In this document: in pieces, positions 9,809-17,945 of the stretch
Numbering within the stretch: the first letter of the stretch is position 1
How the letters are laid out: every line of letters begins with the position of its first letter
Source of the DNA: JAOPZW01 sp963835295
Lineage (GTDB): Bacteria > Actinomycetota > Thermoleophilia > Solirubrobacterales > Solirubrobacteraceae
NCBI GenBank assembly: GCA_963835295.1
Contig: CAWIEX010000023.1
Span: 1-64,000 of the forward strand
DNA length: 64,000 nt
Direction: 5' to 3'
The notes under the pieces: generated by a model
Seen by the model: the letters and a program-made list of their open reading frames with translations, nothing else
Told to the model about the DNA's origin: nothing
The model's database searches: none
Position numbers and translations under genes: made by a program

Positions 9809-10024
9809 CGTTCCCCTCCCCGTGCCGGCGCTCGCCAGCGCTCAATGTGGCGCAGCATCTCACCCAGCAGCGCGGAGATTGTCCTGGCCCTCCTCGACCG
9901 CCGCCAGCACGGCGGCGAGCGCCAAGCGCAGCGTGACCCCTTCGCGCACGAGCTCGGACGACCATGGTCGGGCGCCGAGCGGCAGGCCATTCCGCCCGTC
10001 GGGCCGGCGCTGGCGTCCGTTCAT
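9805..10024 (-). pseudogene. Small hypothetical protein with one frameshift
   Basis: An ATG at 10024, preceded by AAGGTG at a normal distance, opens a frame reading MNGRQRRPDGRNGLPLGARP and later ELVREGVTLRLALAAVLAAV. It stops at 9860. The adjacent frame then continues plausibly as SALLGEMLRHIERW to a stop overlapping the next start (9808). The two halves look like one protein of about 73 residues broken by an indel near 9870. No family was recognised. It is divergent from the gene at 10100. Confidence 0.4.
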
Positions 10025-10099
10025 CGATCGTCACCTTGACCTGAGCGAGACGAGCGGCGACGTTGCAGCGTCTCGCCACGTGGCACCAAGGAGCTACCC

Positions 10100-10405
10100 A
10101 TGGGTGCAAGAGCATCGTCTCAAGGACTGCGCGCGCTTGAGCGCCCCGAATTCGTCGGCTCCGTGCACGCCGCCGACGGCGCGGAGTGCTTCGTCTACAA
10201 CCACGTCCGCCTCGGGTTCGACGAGAGCGGCGAGTTCGTCGTCGTCAGCGGCGCGAACGTCGTGGTCGAGATCGTCGACCGCCACATGGACGCCGCGTGC
10301 ATCGAGCTGCGGCCGGCGGACGCGCTGCGTCTGGCGGCGCTGCTGCTCGCCCAGCACGAGAACCACGATGTCGGCCTGCGGCCGTTGGAGCACGACCATG
10401 CGTAA
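10100..10405 (+). CDS. Hypothetical protein
   Basis: This 101-residue protein has a clear AAGGAG site before its ATG. The sequence is acidic and well mixed (EFVGSVHAADGAECFVYNHV, GEFVVVSGANVVVEIVDRH, LRPADALRLAALLLAQHEN), consistent with a small soluble alpha/beta protein. No known domain is recognised. It sits alone on the plus strand in the degraded region. Confidence 0.6.
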   Translation: MGARASSQGLRALERPEFVGSVHAADGAECFVYNHVRLGFDESGEFVVVSGANVVVEIVDRHMDAACIELRPADALRLAALLLAQHENHDVGLRPLEHDHA

Positions 10406-10639
10406 TCGCCGACTCGACACGCATCGCGAGGGCTGAGCCCCGACGCGCTCAAGGCGATCGACACGTGGGAGAGACCATCGACCAGGCGGAAGAGGACCAA
10501 GCGTTGGTCGAGGCCACGGGCTGATCTGAACCATCCACGGACGGCTCGAGCCTGTCGGCCTCGATTGCCACACGCGGCGCCTGAGTACTGGCTGCTCGGC
10601 GATTGGCTGGCGGCGCCGCGTCCCGGTCGGGGTGCGCGG

Positions 10640-11045
10640 ACGGACGACCGGCACCCGCTGCACGTTCGGCGGGCTCGCGGCGCGCGCCGGCGTCAGCGAC
10701 AACTACCTGCGCTCGATCCGTGGCACCGCCCACCACCCACTGGCCGCCCGAGACCCGAGTGCCGGCCGCGCCGTTCCACGTCCGACGGCGCCCTCCGCGA
10801 CGGCGGCCGCGAGCGCGCGGGCCGGCGACGTGACCGGCTCCTGGGGACGGAGCGCTACACCGCCGAGTCGCTGCGGCGCTGGCGCGAAGCCCACGCCGAG
10901 TACGTCCCTCGCGAGGAGCACGTCGGGCGCCGATCCGGCAGACCGAGCTCGCGGAGGAGGTCGACGCCCTCGCCCGCAGGGCTGACCGCGCGATCCGCGC
11001 CGGCGCCCCCGCCGTGGGGCAGAAGGCGGGCCGCGGCGTTACTTA
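10640..11045 (+). pseudogene. Frameshifted remnant of an unknown gene
   Basis: Coding-like segments run through different plus-strand frames in order: TFGGLAARAGVSDNYLRSI (a helix-turn-helix-like turn), then ERYTAESLRRWREAHAEYVP, then TELAEEVDALARRADRAIRA and PAVGQKAGRGVT ending at TAA near 11043. Order and composition suggest one gene with several indels. The first segment recalls the helix-turn-helix of transposon-associated DUF6262-type proteins, but only weakly. The 3' end overlaps the convergent gene at 11039 by a few bases. Confidence 0.4.
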
Positions 11046-11437
11046 AGTGCCTTGCGCGCCGCCGACGTCCACGCCTTCGTCAGGTCGCGAAGGAAGTTCG
11101 CCTGGGCGGTCGCGATGCTCGAGACCCACTCGATATCGCTCGATCCGGGACCGCGCTCCAGGGAGTCGGAGACCGCCTTGAGGGTGGACTCGTAGATGTC
11201 GAGCGTCCCGCGCCCCGCGCGCTTGCCCGCGTCGATGATCCGCTCGTTGAGTTCGCGAATCCGCTGCTCGGCCGCCTCGACGCCGGGCTCGGCGGCCTTC
11301 GCCTTAGCGGTCGCTGGTGGCGTCCGCGTCCGTGCTGCAGCGGGCTTCGCGGCACGAGCCGTGGACTTGGTGGTCCGGGGCCCTGCAGCCGTGCGTCGCT
11401 TCTGCTGCCCAGCTGTCGCCTTCTTGGGCTGTGGCAT
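11039..11437 (-). CDS. Ala/Lys-rich phasin-like protein
   Basis: The 132-residue protein starts at ATG 11437 with AAGGAGG upstream. The first 50 residues are a disordered, basic Lys/Ala/Pro/Thr tail resembling histone-like or granule-binding tails. Residues 55-132 are a predicted amphipathic helical region (EQRIRELNERIIDAGKRAG, TLDIYESTLKAVSDSLE, QANFLRDLTKAWTSAARKAL) similar in style to phasins. A role on polyhydroxyalkanoate granules or on DNA is possible; neither is proven. Confidence 0.7.
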   Translation of the reverse strand: MPQPKKATAGQQKRRTAAGPRTTKSTARAAKPAAARTRTPPATAKAKAAEPGVEAAEQRIRELNERIIDAGKRAGRGTLDIYESTLKAVSDSLERGPGSSDIEWVSSIATAQANFLRDLTKAWTSAARKALK

Positions 11438-11542
11438 TACTGCCTCCTTGTGCTGTGCCCTTGCATTCTTCGCAACCGACGGGCGCGAGCCTACTAGGCG
11501 CAGACGCGAGACTTGAAGCTCGCGGCGACGCGCGCGACGCGC

Positions 11543-11725
11543 TCAAACGGCGCCCGCGCCCAGCTCGAGCGGTGGCTGTCTGTCGAGTACCGGCACGGCG
11601 GCGTTCAGCCATCCGGCGATGGCGTCGGCGGTCATCGTTCGGGCCAGCCGCTGCACGATCACCGCCAACTCGATCAGGCGGTTTGGCCCACGTCGACGAG
11701 GCCAATACCAGTCGTCCTCTTCGCT
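11543..11725 (-). pseudogene. Fragment of an antitoxin-like (DUF2384/Xre-MbcA-ParS type) protein
   Basis: A minus-strand frame without a start codon reads NRLIELAVIVQRLARTMTAD and then AIAGWLNAAVPVLDRQPPLE before stopping at 11543. The AIxxWL...LDxxxPLEL pattern resembles the toxin-binding domain of MbcA/ParS/Xre antitoxins. A stop lies directly upstream and an SDR fragment on the other strand abuts it, so it looks like a truncated remnant. Confidence 0.4.
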
Positions 11726-11808
11726 GCCTCAGACGACGCGGCGTACGCCACGGGTGCCGAGTTTGTCGCCGACGGCGGCTACCTGCTCGCCCCGGTCGAT
11801 GCCACCTC
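11706..11808 (+). pseudogene. C-terminal fragment of an SDR oxidoreductase
   Basis: The plus-strand translation LFAASDDAAYATGAEFVADG, followed by GYL, is the near-universal SDR C-terminal motif (FLASDxASYxTGxxxxVDGG). No SDR N-terminus, nucleotide-binding glycines or YxxxK is present upstream, so only the last 30 or so residues survive. The rest of 11440-12366 shows no further gene. Confidence 0.6.
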
Positions 11809-12366
11809 AGGCCCGCCGCCGCACCACGCTGCCGTCGTGATCCTGCTGGCCGCGCTGCGCCGGACGCACCTGCCCGCGAGTCCGGCACCCGGAAGCACCT
11901 CCGAAACGCCCCGATCCGGACACGCGGGGCCATCGTGAACCCGCGCGGGGGCGGGTCTTCGCGGCTTGCCGCGGCGGATTCTCGGACGTGTCCTAAGCCG
12001 TAGGTGAGAACAACGCCGGGCGCGGCCAGGCAGGCGCCGGGCGCGTCGGTAACAGTTGGTCAGCGATGCGGTGACGCCTCCGAGCGCCGACGCAGACGAC
12101 GCCTGCATTCGTAGGGCAGCAAGCGGGCGCACTTCGCTTTCGGCCACGCTCGCCTCGGACGAGCTCCGGGAGCACGGATCGATCTTGCGCACGCTTGCTT
12201 CGCCTCGGCGGAGAGGCGTCAGAGACGAGGCCGGTCCGGCGCGCTTGGTGCTCGTCCGCCGCGAGCGTCCGCAGCGACGGTCCGAACGCTCTCGCAACAG
12301 GGGCGGAGGCGAAAGCCCTCGTATCGTCGAAACTGGGCACACTCGCCGCTGGTCCGCGCCGTGAGG

Positions 12367-13172
12367 TGTCCGGATCCTCGTAGAACTCTGAGCGGCGGTC
12401 CCTCCGGCCCCGTCCGCTGCCGTCGGCAGCGTTCTGGGTCGTTGAAGGTCCATCCGAGACTGGAGGAACCGCCGTGAAGAAGGTACCCGCGCCGGGGGTC
12501 GTCACGACCCTGCAGGCGTCCGAGATGCCGCTGCCTGCGAAGATCCAGGAGGCGTTGGGTGAGCTTGTCGGGGCGGCCAGAGAGGGGCTGCTCGCCTTGA
12601 GCGTCGGCGTTGGCTTGGCCGTCGTGCACGAGCTCATGGACGCGGCGCAACGTCTGCGATCTGCTGGGCGAGCGCGACGCCGAGCAGGTCCGCGGCCAGC
12701 TGCGCGCCACCTGGGCGCTCACCGACCACAAGCTCGCCGAACGCAGCTGCAGTTGCTCGCCGCCGAGCTCGACCGCACCTGGCCCGACGCCGGCAAGTCG
12801 CTGCGCGAGGGCATGACCGAGACGCTGACGCTGATGCGGCTCGGGATCACCGGCCAGCTCGCCAAGACGCTCTGCAGCACGAACCCCTGCGAGAGCATGA
12901 TCGAGGTCCTCCGCTACACCCAGCGCAACGTCAAGCGCTGGCGCGAGGGCGACATGCGCCGCCGCTGGACGGCCGCCGGGATGCTCGTCGCCGAGCAGCA
13001 GTTCCGGCGGATCATCGGCTACCGCGACCTCGCCGACCTCGTGATCGCCATCGAGCGTCACGCCATCCTCGTCGCCCATTCCACCCCCGACCGCGTGGAG
13101 GTCGCCCAGCCCGCTACCGTCTGACCGTCAGCTCGTCGGGATCGCCGCCGAAGTTCCACGACGATCCGGACA
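12367..13172. mobile_element. Internally deleted IS256-type (Mutator family) element
   Basis: Imperfect terminal inverted repeats bound the element: 12367-12387 and the complement of 13152-13172 match at 19 of 21 positions, both beginning TGTCCGGATC. They enclose an IS256-family transposase remnant. The element is about 806 bp, whereas intact IS256 relatives are about 1.3-1.4 kb. The 8-bp flanks do not form a recognisable target duplication, so it is old or rearranged. Confidence 0.75.
12474..13124 (+). pseudogene. IS256-family transposase, internal deletion and frameshifts
   Basis: The N-terminus (VVTTLQASEMPLPAKIQEAL, later VHELMDA) and the C-terminus (SLREGMTETLTLMRLGITGQ, NPCESMIEVLRYTQRNVKRW, AAGMLVAEQQFRRIIGYRDL) are well preserved and typical of Mutator/IS256 transposases. 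The central catalytic part with the first two DDE aspartates is absent. The join near 12645 enters another frame (NVCDLLGERDAEQVRGQLRA) and the frame is restored near 12750. It cannot encode an active enzyme but could be moved in trans by an intact copy. Confidence 0.85.
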
Positions 13173-13341
13173 ACCTCGAACATCCCCGACCGGCGACGAG
13201 CGACACAACAAAAGGAAGTCAGGCCACTCCGGCCGACAGCCTCAAAGAGAGTCAGCTCGCCGCCCGGTCGGGACCATCTCCACCCCGTCGGACGACACCG
13301 ACCACCGAATCCAAACAGCAAGCCTCAGAGGAGCAGCCGCC

Positions 13342-13464
13342 TCACGCCGGCGTTGTGGAGCGCAGGGTGCGTAGCGTCGAAGCGATCTGGTTGGCCCACG
13401 CGTCGATCACCGGCCAGTCACGATGGTCGCCGAACCTTCTGCCCAAGGCGTGAAACAACAGGCG
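13342..13464 (-). pseudogene. C-terminal fragment of a flavodoxin-like protein (inverted)
   Basis: On the minus strand the sequence SRLLFHALGRRFGDHRDWPV, then IDAWANQIASTLRTL, ends at a stop at 13342. This is the usual C-terminus of actinobacterial flavodoxin-domain proteins. It lacks an N-terminal half on this strand. The plus-strand gene starting at 13507 carries precisely the complementary N-terminal part. Confidence 0.6.
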
Positions 13465-13506
13465 TGACCAGAAGCGCGCGGGCTCCCCGGCGGCGATTCT
13501 CGCCTC

Positions 13507-14019
13507 ATGACGGTGCTCGTCGCCTACGCAAGCCGCCACGGAGCGACCGAGGGCATCGCGGCGCGCATCGTCACGCGTCTCGCCGATTCCGGCGCTGCCG
13601 TCGACCTTCGGTGCGTCGACGAGGTCGAGGCGCCCGACGCCTACAACGCCGTGGTGTTCGGCGCGCCGGCCTCTGACCAATCGTGGCCACCCGAGGCCGA
13701 CCGATTCGACAATGGGCATCGCGACACCCTCGCGGCGCGCCCGCTCTGGCTCTTCAGCGTGGGGTCCTTCGGCGACACGAAGCGCCTGATCGGTCCGCTG
13801 ACCCACGAGGAACCGAAGCACATCGGACACGTATGTGCCGCCATCCGCCCGCATGAGTACGGGGTCTTCCAAGGCGTCATCCGCAAGCACCAGTGGCCGG
13901 TCCGGGAAGATCCACACGCCCGGACCGCGTTTTCCGTACCGCTCCTTTCGCCTGCGGCTGCATCCTTGTGCTCAGCGATCGCACGGCGTTCCCCGGATGG
14001 TCTGGGAAATGTCATCTGA
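13507..14019 (+). CDS. Flavodoxin-domain protein with a replaced C-terminus
   Basis: The frame begins MTVLVAYASRHGATEGIAAR, the FMN phosphate-binding loop of flavodoxins, and continues with YNAVVFGAP and RPLWLFSVGSFGD up to FQGVIRKHQWP near 13900. Family members continue there with a conserved HALGxRFGDxRDWxxIxxWA segment. Here it is replaced by unrelated residues to the stop at 14019, while the missing segment lies inverted at 13342-13464. The protein may be non-functional. The interval 14020-14199 holds nothing recognisable. Confidence 0.65.
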   Translation: MTVLVAYASRHGATEGIAARIVTRLADSGAAVDLRCVDEVEAPDAYNAVVFGAPASDQSWPPEADRFDNGHRDTLAARPLWLFSVGSFGDTKRLIGPLTHEEPKHIGHVCAAIRPHEYGVFQGVIRKHQWPVREDPHARTAFSVPLLSPAAASLCSAIARRSPDGLGNVI

Positions 14020-14199
14020 CGGACCCTCGACGGGCCAGTCGCGTGACGCGGGGTACGGCCTGCTGGACGCCGTTAGATCGGCGTGGAAAGCAAGCGAACG
14101 CGTCGGGCCGCAAGGCCAGACCCGAGGCTCCCGACCGTGCAGCGCTCGGCGCAGACTGACCTCGGGGTCCGGCGGACATCTTCGACGACAGGAGCCGTC

Positions 14200-14655
14200 A
14201 TGGCTGTCAACGCGTCTGCGGCCTACCGTGCGCCGAGCTGGTTTGACCGCCGCATCTTCAATCCGCTGGTTGCGTGGTTGTCCTCGTTGGGCCTGAGCTT
14301 CGCTGGCTCACGTATCCTCGAAGTGCCGGGCCGCCGCAGCGGCCAGCCGCGCCGAAATCCGGTCAACCCGCTCACGCTCGATGGGCGCGGGTATCTCGTC
14401 GCGCCGCGCGGCCACACGCACTGGGTGCGCAACCTGCGTGCCGCGCGTGAGGGCGATCTGCTGCTCGGCCGCCGCCGCGAGCACTTTCGGGCCGTCGAGC
14501 TCGGCGACGGTGACAAGGAACCGATCCTGCGCGCCTATCTGCGGCGCTGGAAGTGGGAGGTCGGCCAGTTCTTCGACGGTGTCGGTGCCGACTCACCGTC
14601 TGAGGAGCTCACGAGGATCGCGCCGGACCACCCGGTCTTTGTGATCGAGCGCTAG
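14200..14655 (+). CDS. Nitroreductase/deazaflavin-dependent oxidoreductase family protein
   Basis: ATG 14200 follows CAGGAG at a good distance and gives 151 residues. The pattern RILEVPGRRSGQPRRNPVNP, then GYLVAPRGHTHWVRNLRAA and VFVIER at the end is that of the Ddn-like (DUF385) split-barrel family, which binds F420 or FMN. Reaction and substrate are not deducible. The YrdB-like gene starts 2 bp after its stop, so the two form an operon with the following membrane protein. Confidence 0.85.
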   Translation: MAVNASAAYRAPSWFDRRIFNPLVAWLSSLGLSFAGSRILEVPGRRSGQPRRNPVNPLTLDGRGYLVAPRGHTHWVRNLRAAREGDLLLGRRREHFRAVELGDGDKEPILRAYLRRWKWEVGQFFDGVGADSPSEELTRIAPDHPVFVIER

Positions 14656-14657
14656 CC

Positions 14658-15059
14658 ATGGCCGGTATGTCTCCCGCCAGCGCCGTCAACCTTGGCCTCC
14701 GCGTGATCATGGAAACCGGCGTCGTCGCCGGACTGGCCTACTGGGGCGTGCATACCGGTGACACGGCTGCCGCCAAGGCGGCGCTCGGCATCGGCGCGCC
14801 GCTCGTCGGGTTCGGCATCTGGGGAGCCCTTGACTTCCGCGACGCCGGCCCACACGCCGAAGCCCTCCGCCTCGGCGAAGAACTGGTCATCTCCGGCCTT
14901 GCCGCTGCCGCCCTCTACGCGGCTGGACGTCCCATCCTTGGGGCCGCTCTCGCCGCCGTGTCGATCGCCCACCACCTCCTGGTCTATGCGATCGGCGAAC
15001 GATTGCTCACGCCTCGGCCCGACGTGGCCGTCAGCAGCAGCGTGCCGCAACGGCCATGA
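14658..15059 (+). CDS. YrdB family membrane protein (DUF2568)
   Basis: The 133-residue protein has four hydrophobic segments: LGLRVIMETGVVAGLAYWG, AALGIGAPLVGFGIWGAL, LVISGLAAAALYAAG and ILGAALAAVSIAHHLLVYA. Order and length match the YrdB/DUF2568 family of small integral membrane proteins of unknown function. Its stop overlaps the next start (ATGA at 15056-15059). Confidence 0.8.
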   Translation: MAGMSPASAVNLGLRVIMETGVVAGLAYWGVHTGDTAAAKAALGIGAPLVGFGIWGALDFRDAGPHAEALRLGEELVISGLAAAALYAAGRPILGAALAAVSIAHHLLVYAIGERLLTPRPDVAVSSSVPQRP

Positions 15060-15239
15060 CCGACCGAACGCCTCGCTCGCGCGCTCCTGGGTCGGCTGTT
15101 GCGCGCGGCCTTCGCCCCCGACGAGACCGACCCTCACCAGCGCCCACGCTCAGTCCGGGACGGCGATCCGCAACCGCGCCGGCCAGCACCGCGACACCGC
15201 CTCGCCGAGCTGGCCGCCAGCGGGTTCAGGGAGCGGTGA
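15056..15239 (+). pseudogene. Small coupled gene with a one-base frameshift
   Basis: An ATG at 15056 overlaps the YrdB stop by 4 bp. After three codons the sensible coding frame is displaced by one base and reads ERLARALLGRLLRAAFAPDE and RHRLAELAASGFRER, ending at a TGA that overlaps the next gene's GTG (15236-15239). Overlaps at both ends suggest a real gene of about 60 residues, broken by one extra base near 15065. The family is unknown. Confidence 0.4.
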
Positions 15240-15748
15240 TCGGTGGAGTCTTCGGTTGCGTCTTTCTCATCGCGAACGCGCGGACGCCGCTCGGAGACGT
15301 CGCGGCCGACGTCTTCCGGGCCGTCGGCGTGAGCGGCCTCGTGGCCCTCATGATCGGCCGGCAGCGCGCAGTGAAAAACTCAACGCGCCAGCCCACCAAT
15401 AGCGACGCAGGCGTCGACCTCTTCGGGCGCCGCTGGCGACTGATCGTCGCCGCAGAGGTGGCGGCGCTGACCGCAGGCTTTGCCGTCATCGGCCTGATCG
15501 GCGCGCCCCGAGAAACCTTCCTGCCATGGACCGTGCTCGTCGTGGGACTGCACTTCATCGCCTTTCACTGGGCGGGCGTCTGGCACGGGCACATCATGAA
15601 ACCCGGCGTAGCGCTCGCACTGCTCGGCGTCATCGGTCTCGGCCTCACCGCCGCATCCCATACCGACTGGGTCCCGCTCGTCAGCGGCGTGTTCGCTGGC
15701 CTTCTCCTTCTCGCAGGGAGCATCTCCGCGATGCGCCGCGCCCTCTAG
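15236..15748 (+). CDS. Polytopic membrane protein of unknown function
   Basis: I start this gene at GTG 15236, preceded by AGGGAG and overlapping the stop of the small upstream frame. It gives 170 residues with about six membrane segments (GGVFGCVFLIAN, GVSGLVALMIG, VAAEVAALTAGFAVIGLIG, VLVVGLHFIAFHWAGVW, ALALLGVIGLGLTA, VSGVFAGLLLLAGSI). The same frame is open back to 15056, but that part looks non-coding. It probably works with the YrdB-like neighbour (inference). Confidence 0.65.
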   Translation: MIGGVFGCVFLIANARTPLGDVAADVFRAVGVSGLVALMIGRQRAVKNSTRQPTNSDAGVDLFGRRWRLIVAAEVAALTAGFAVIGLIGAPRETFLPWTVLVVGLHFIAFHWAGVWHGHIMKPGVALALLGVIGLGLTAASHTDWVPLVSGVFAGLLLLAGSISAMRRAL

Positions 15749-16526
15749 GCCGAGACCCTGCAGCCCAGCATGGAGGACGGCACCAGGCGCTCGAACTCCC
15801 CGAAAGAGTGGGTGAGGATCAAGCCGTTGCCGAGCACACAGAGGCGAGGTTGATCCGCGGCTGCCACCGCCCGCGACGCGCGGCCGCTTGCATGCAAGTG
15901 GAGACGCGACCGGCGTCGCGGTCGCGCTACTCCTTTCGGCCTGGAAGGGGGCGTTTCGTTCGATGCCCACTGGTCGATCGCATCGGACGAGCAGCGAGAG
16001 TCGCGGGGGGCTGTAGGCGCGCGCCTGCTTCGTGGCAGAGCGAAAGCGCCGAGCAGTTGGCTCCTCGGCCTGATCCTGCGCGTGCTAGCGAGAGCGAGCG
16101 TGCGGGCAGCCGAGTGGCGGACCCGGGATCGTGGCCGACGGCTTAGCCAGGGCGGGATGGGGATCCGGGCAGGCGTGCCTCCGGGGGCCGTTCGGCTCGA
16201 GAGCTCCCGGTACGGGCCCGGTTGTGATTTCTCTTGCGCGGTCAGCGATCCGGAGCCCTCACCTCGGCCCATCGTGAGGTCAGGAGGCGGTCGTTTGCGC
16301 GGGTTCTGCGATACGAGACCTGGATCGATCGAGGCATCACGTCATCTACGGCGGTGCAGCGATCGAGGCGCCACGTCATCTGTGGGGGTGCAGCGCGGCG
16401 CTCCTACGGGCGGTGGGCCTTTGGGACTTCGTTTGGGACTTTGCGCACTTCGGTTGGCGCGTAGCCGCTCATTTCGTAGCCCAGACGTGCGACAAAAGGT
16501 AGCCGATTTGCAGGATATTCCTGCGA
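15749..16526. other. Gene-free stretch before tRNA-Phe
   Basis: No intact gene is visible. A minus-strand run near 15750-15880 (QPRLCVLGNGLILTHSFGEF) is coding-like but unrecognised. A short direct repeat, TTTGGGACTT twice, lies near 16425-16443 and a 34-bp tandem repeat at 16327-16394. The position next to a tRNA gene suits the edge of an integrated element, but no integrase is present. Confidence 0.4.
16327..16394. repeat. 34-bp direct repeat, two copies
   Basis: Positions 16327-16360 and 16361-16394 are near-identical, both starting GATCGAGGC and ending GGTGCAGC, with a few substitutions. The repeat is noncoding and lies 130 bp from tRNA-Phe. Confidence 0.8.
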
Positions 16527-16599
16527 TGGCGAGACCCGGACTCGAACCGGGGACACCACGATTTTCAGTCGTGTGCTCTACCAACTGAGCTATCTCGCC
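16527..16599 (-). tRNA. tRNA-Phe (GAA)
   Basis: On the minus strand a 73-nt cloverleaf can be drawn: acceptor GGCGAGA/TCTCGCC, D-arm GCTCAGTTGGTAGAGC, anticodon stem CACGA/TCGTG around CTGAAAA (anticodon GAA), and T-arm CCCGG-TTCGAGT-CCGGG. The discriminator is A. CCA is not encoded. Confidence 0.97.
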
Positions 16600-16640
16600 G
16601 TGATGGGTTGATCAGGGTACCGCGCGCTAGCGTGCCGGCG

Positions 16641-17945
16641 ATGCTCCGCCGCCGGGCCCCGCTGCTGCTCGCCGCGCTCGCGCTCCTCGCGGCGCTGGTG
16701 GCGGCCGTCGTCCTGCTGCGCGGCGGGGATGACAAGCCGCAGCAGGCGGCCAGGGCCGAGCCGCTCGCCTTCGTGCCGACGGGCACGGCCGACGTGGTCT
16801 TCGACCTGGACACCCGCGAGCCGCTCGTGGCGCTGGCGGTCGAGCAGCTCGCCCCGCGCGTCACCGACGGCGGGCTGAGCGCCGACCAGGCGCATGCGCT
16901 GGTGGGCGGCCGCGCGGCCGTGGCGGTCGACGCGGGCCGGGCGTGGCTGGCCTTCTCGACCGACGCGCCCGCGCCGCGGCCGACCCACGGCGCGGCGTCC
17001 GCCGCGCGCGACGGGGTGGTCCTCGTGGCACCGAGCGCGGCGGACCTCGATGCCGCCGAAGCGGCCGCGCGCGCCCCTTCGGCCAAGTACGCGCGCGCGA
17101 CCTTCGACAAGCGCTTCGCGGGCCTGCCCGCCGCGGCCGGCGCGCGCGTCGCTTTCGACCCCAAGCCGCTGCTCGCCCAGCGCTCGCCGCAGGTAGCCAA
17201 CACCGCGTGGGGCCGCTCGCTGAGGGATGGCGCCGCCGTGCTGACGGTCATGGGGCCGGAGGTGCGCGTCCCCTTCCGCATCACCGCTGACCCGATCGGC
17301 CTGAAGCCCGCCGACCTGCCCCTCGCCACCGGCCCGCAGCCAGCGCAGGCGAGGGGCAGCGCGCCACTCGTCGTCGGGCTGCGCGACCCCGCTCACACGC
17401 TCGCCTTCGCCCGCCAGGCCGGCCTGCTGCAGCAGCTCGACCTGCTCGACCGGCTCCCCGGCTTGCTCAAGCCCGACCTGACCCAACTCGGCCCCAACGG
17501 CACGGTGACGAGCCCGGGTCTCGGCTTCGACCACCTGACCGCGCGCTTCGAGCCACCCGATCCGGGCGATTGGGCGACCAAGCTCGGGCGTCTCGACGCG
17601 CTCGCGGGCCTCGCCGGCGACCTGGTGCCGGGCGACCTGAAGATCGACCACCGCGACGGCGCGTACACGCTCACCAGCAACGGCGACCTCGTCGCGCGCG
17701 CAGGCGTCTACGGCCGGGCGCTCGTGCTCTCCAACGACCCGAGCGCGAACCTGCGCGCGGCGGCGGCGGCGCCGGCTGCGCCCACACCCCCCGGCGCTGC
17801 CGGCGCGCTCACCGCCCGCCTGCGCTCGAGCGTCCTGGCCACCCAGATCCCGGAGCTCGTCCGCGCGCGCGTCGGCGACCTGACCGCGTGGGCGCGGGCC
17901 GAGCTCACCGGTGTCACCGGCGAGCTGCGGCTGGCGTTGCGCTGA
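16641..17945 (+). CDS. Exported or membrane-anchored hypothetical protein
   Basis: From ATG 16641 the protein has 434 residues. It starts with an Arg-rich N-terminus and one hydrophobic segment (LLLAALALLAALVAAVVLLR), a signal anchor. The extracytoplasmic part begins FVPTGTADVVFDLDTREPL and contains repeated alpha/beta segments such as LVVGLRDPAHTLAFARQAGL and YTLTSNGDLVARAG. It resembles actinobacterial DUF3352-like secreted proteins in style, but I do not assign a family. It overlaps the convergent peptidase gene by 32 bp. Confidence 0.75.
   Translation: MLRRRAPLLLAALALLAALVAAVVLLRGGDDKPQQAARAEPLAFVPTGTADVVFDLDTREPLVALAVEQLAPRVTDGGLSADQAHALVGGRAAVAVDAGRAWLAFSTDAPAPRPTHGAASAARDGVVLVAPSAADLDAAEAAARAPSAKYARATFDKRFAGLPAAAGARVAFDPKPLLAQRSPQVANTAWGRSLRDGAAVLTVMGPEVRVPFRITADPIGLKPADLPLATGPQPAQARGSAPLVVGLRDPAHTLAFARQAGLLQQLDLLDRLPGLLKPDLTQLGPNGTVTSPGLGFDHLTARFEPPDPGDWATKLGRLDALAGLAGDLVPGDLKIDHRDGAYTLTSNGDLVARAGVYGRALVLSNDPSANLRAAAAAPAAPTPPGAAGALTARLRSSVLATQIPELVRARVGDLTAWARAELTGVTGELRLALR

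Noticed and set aside
12359..13180. Target-site duplication of the IS256 element
   Set aside because: The 8-bp flanks (ccgtgagg and acctcgaa) do not match directly.
9123..16526. Intact prophage or integrative element
   Set aside because: No integrase, capsid, terminase or conjugation genes were seen; only fragments and small orphans.
16342..16584. 80-residue minus-strand frame overlapping tRNA-Phe
   Set aside because: It is read through the tRNA sequence and shows no protein features.
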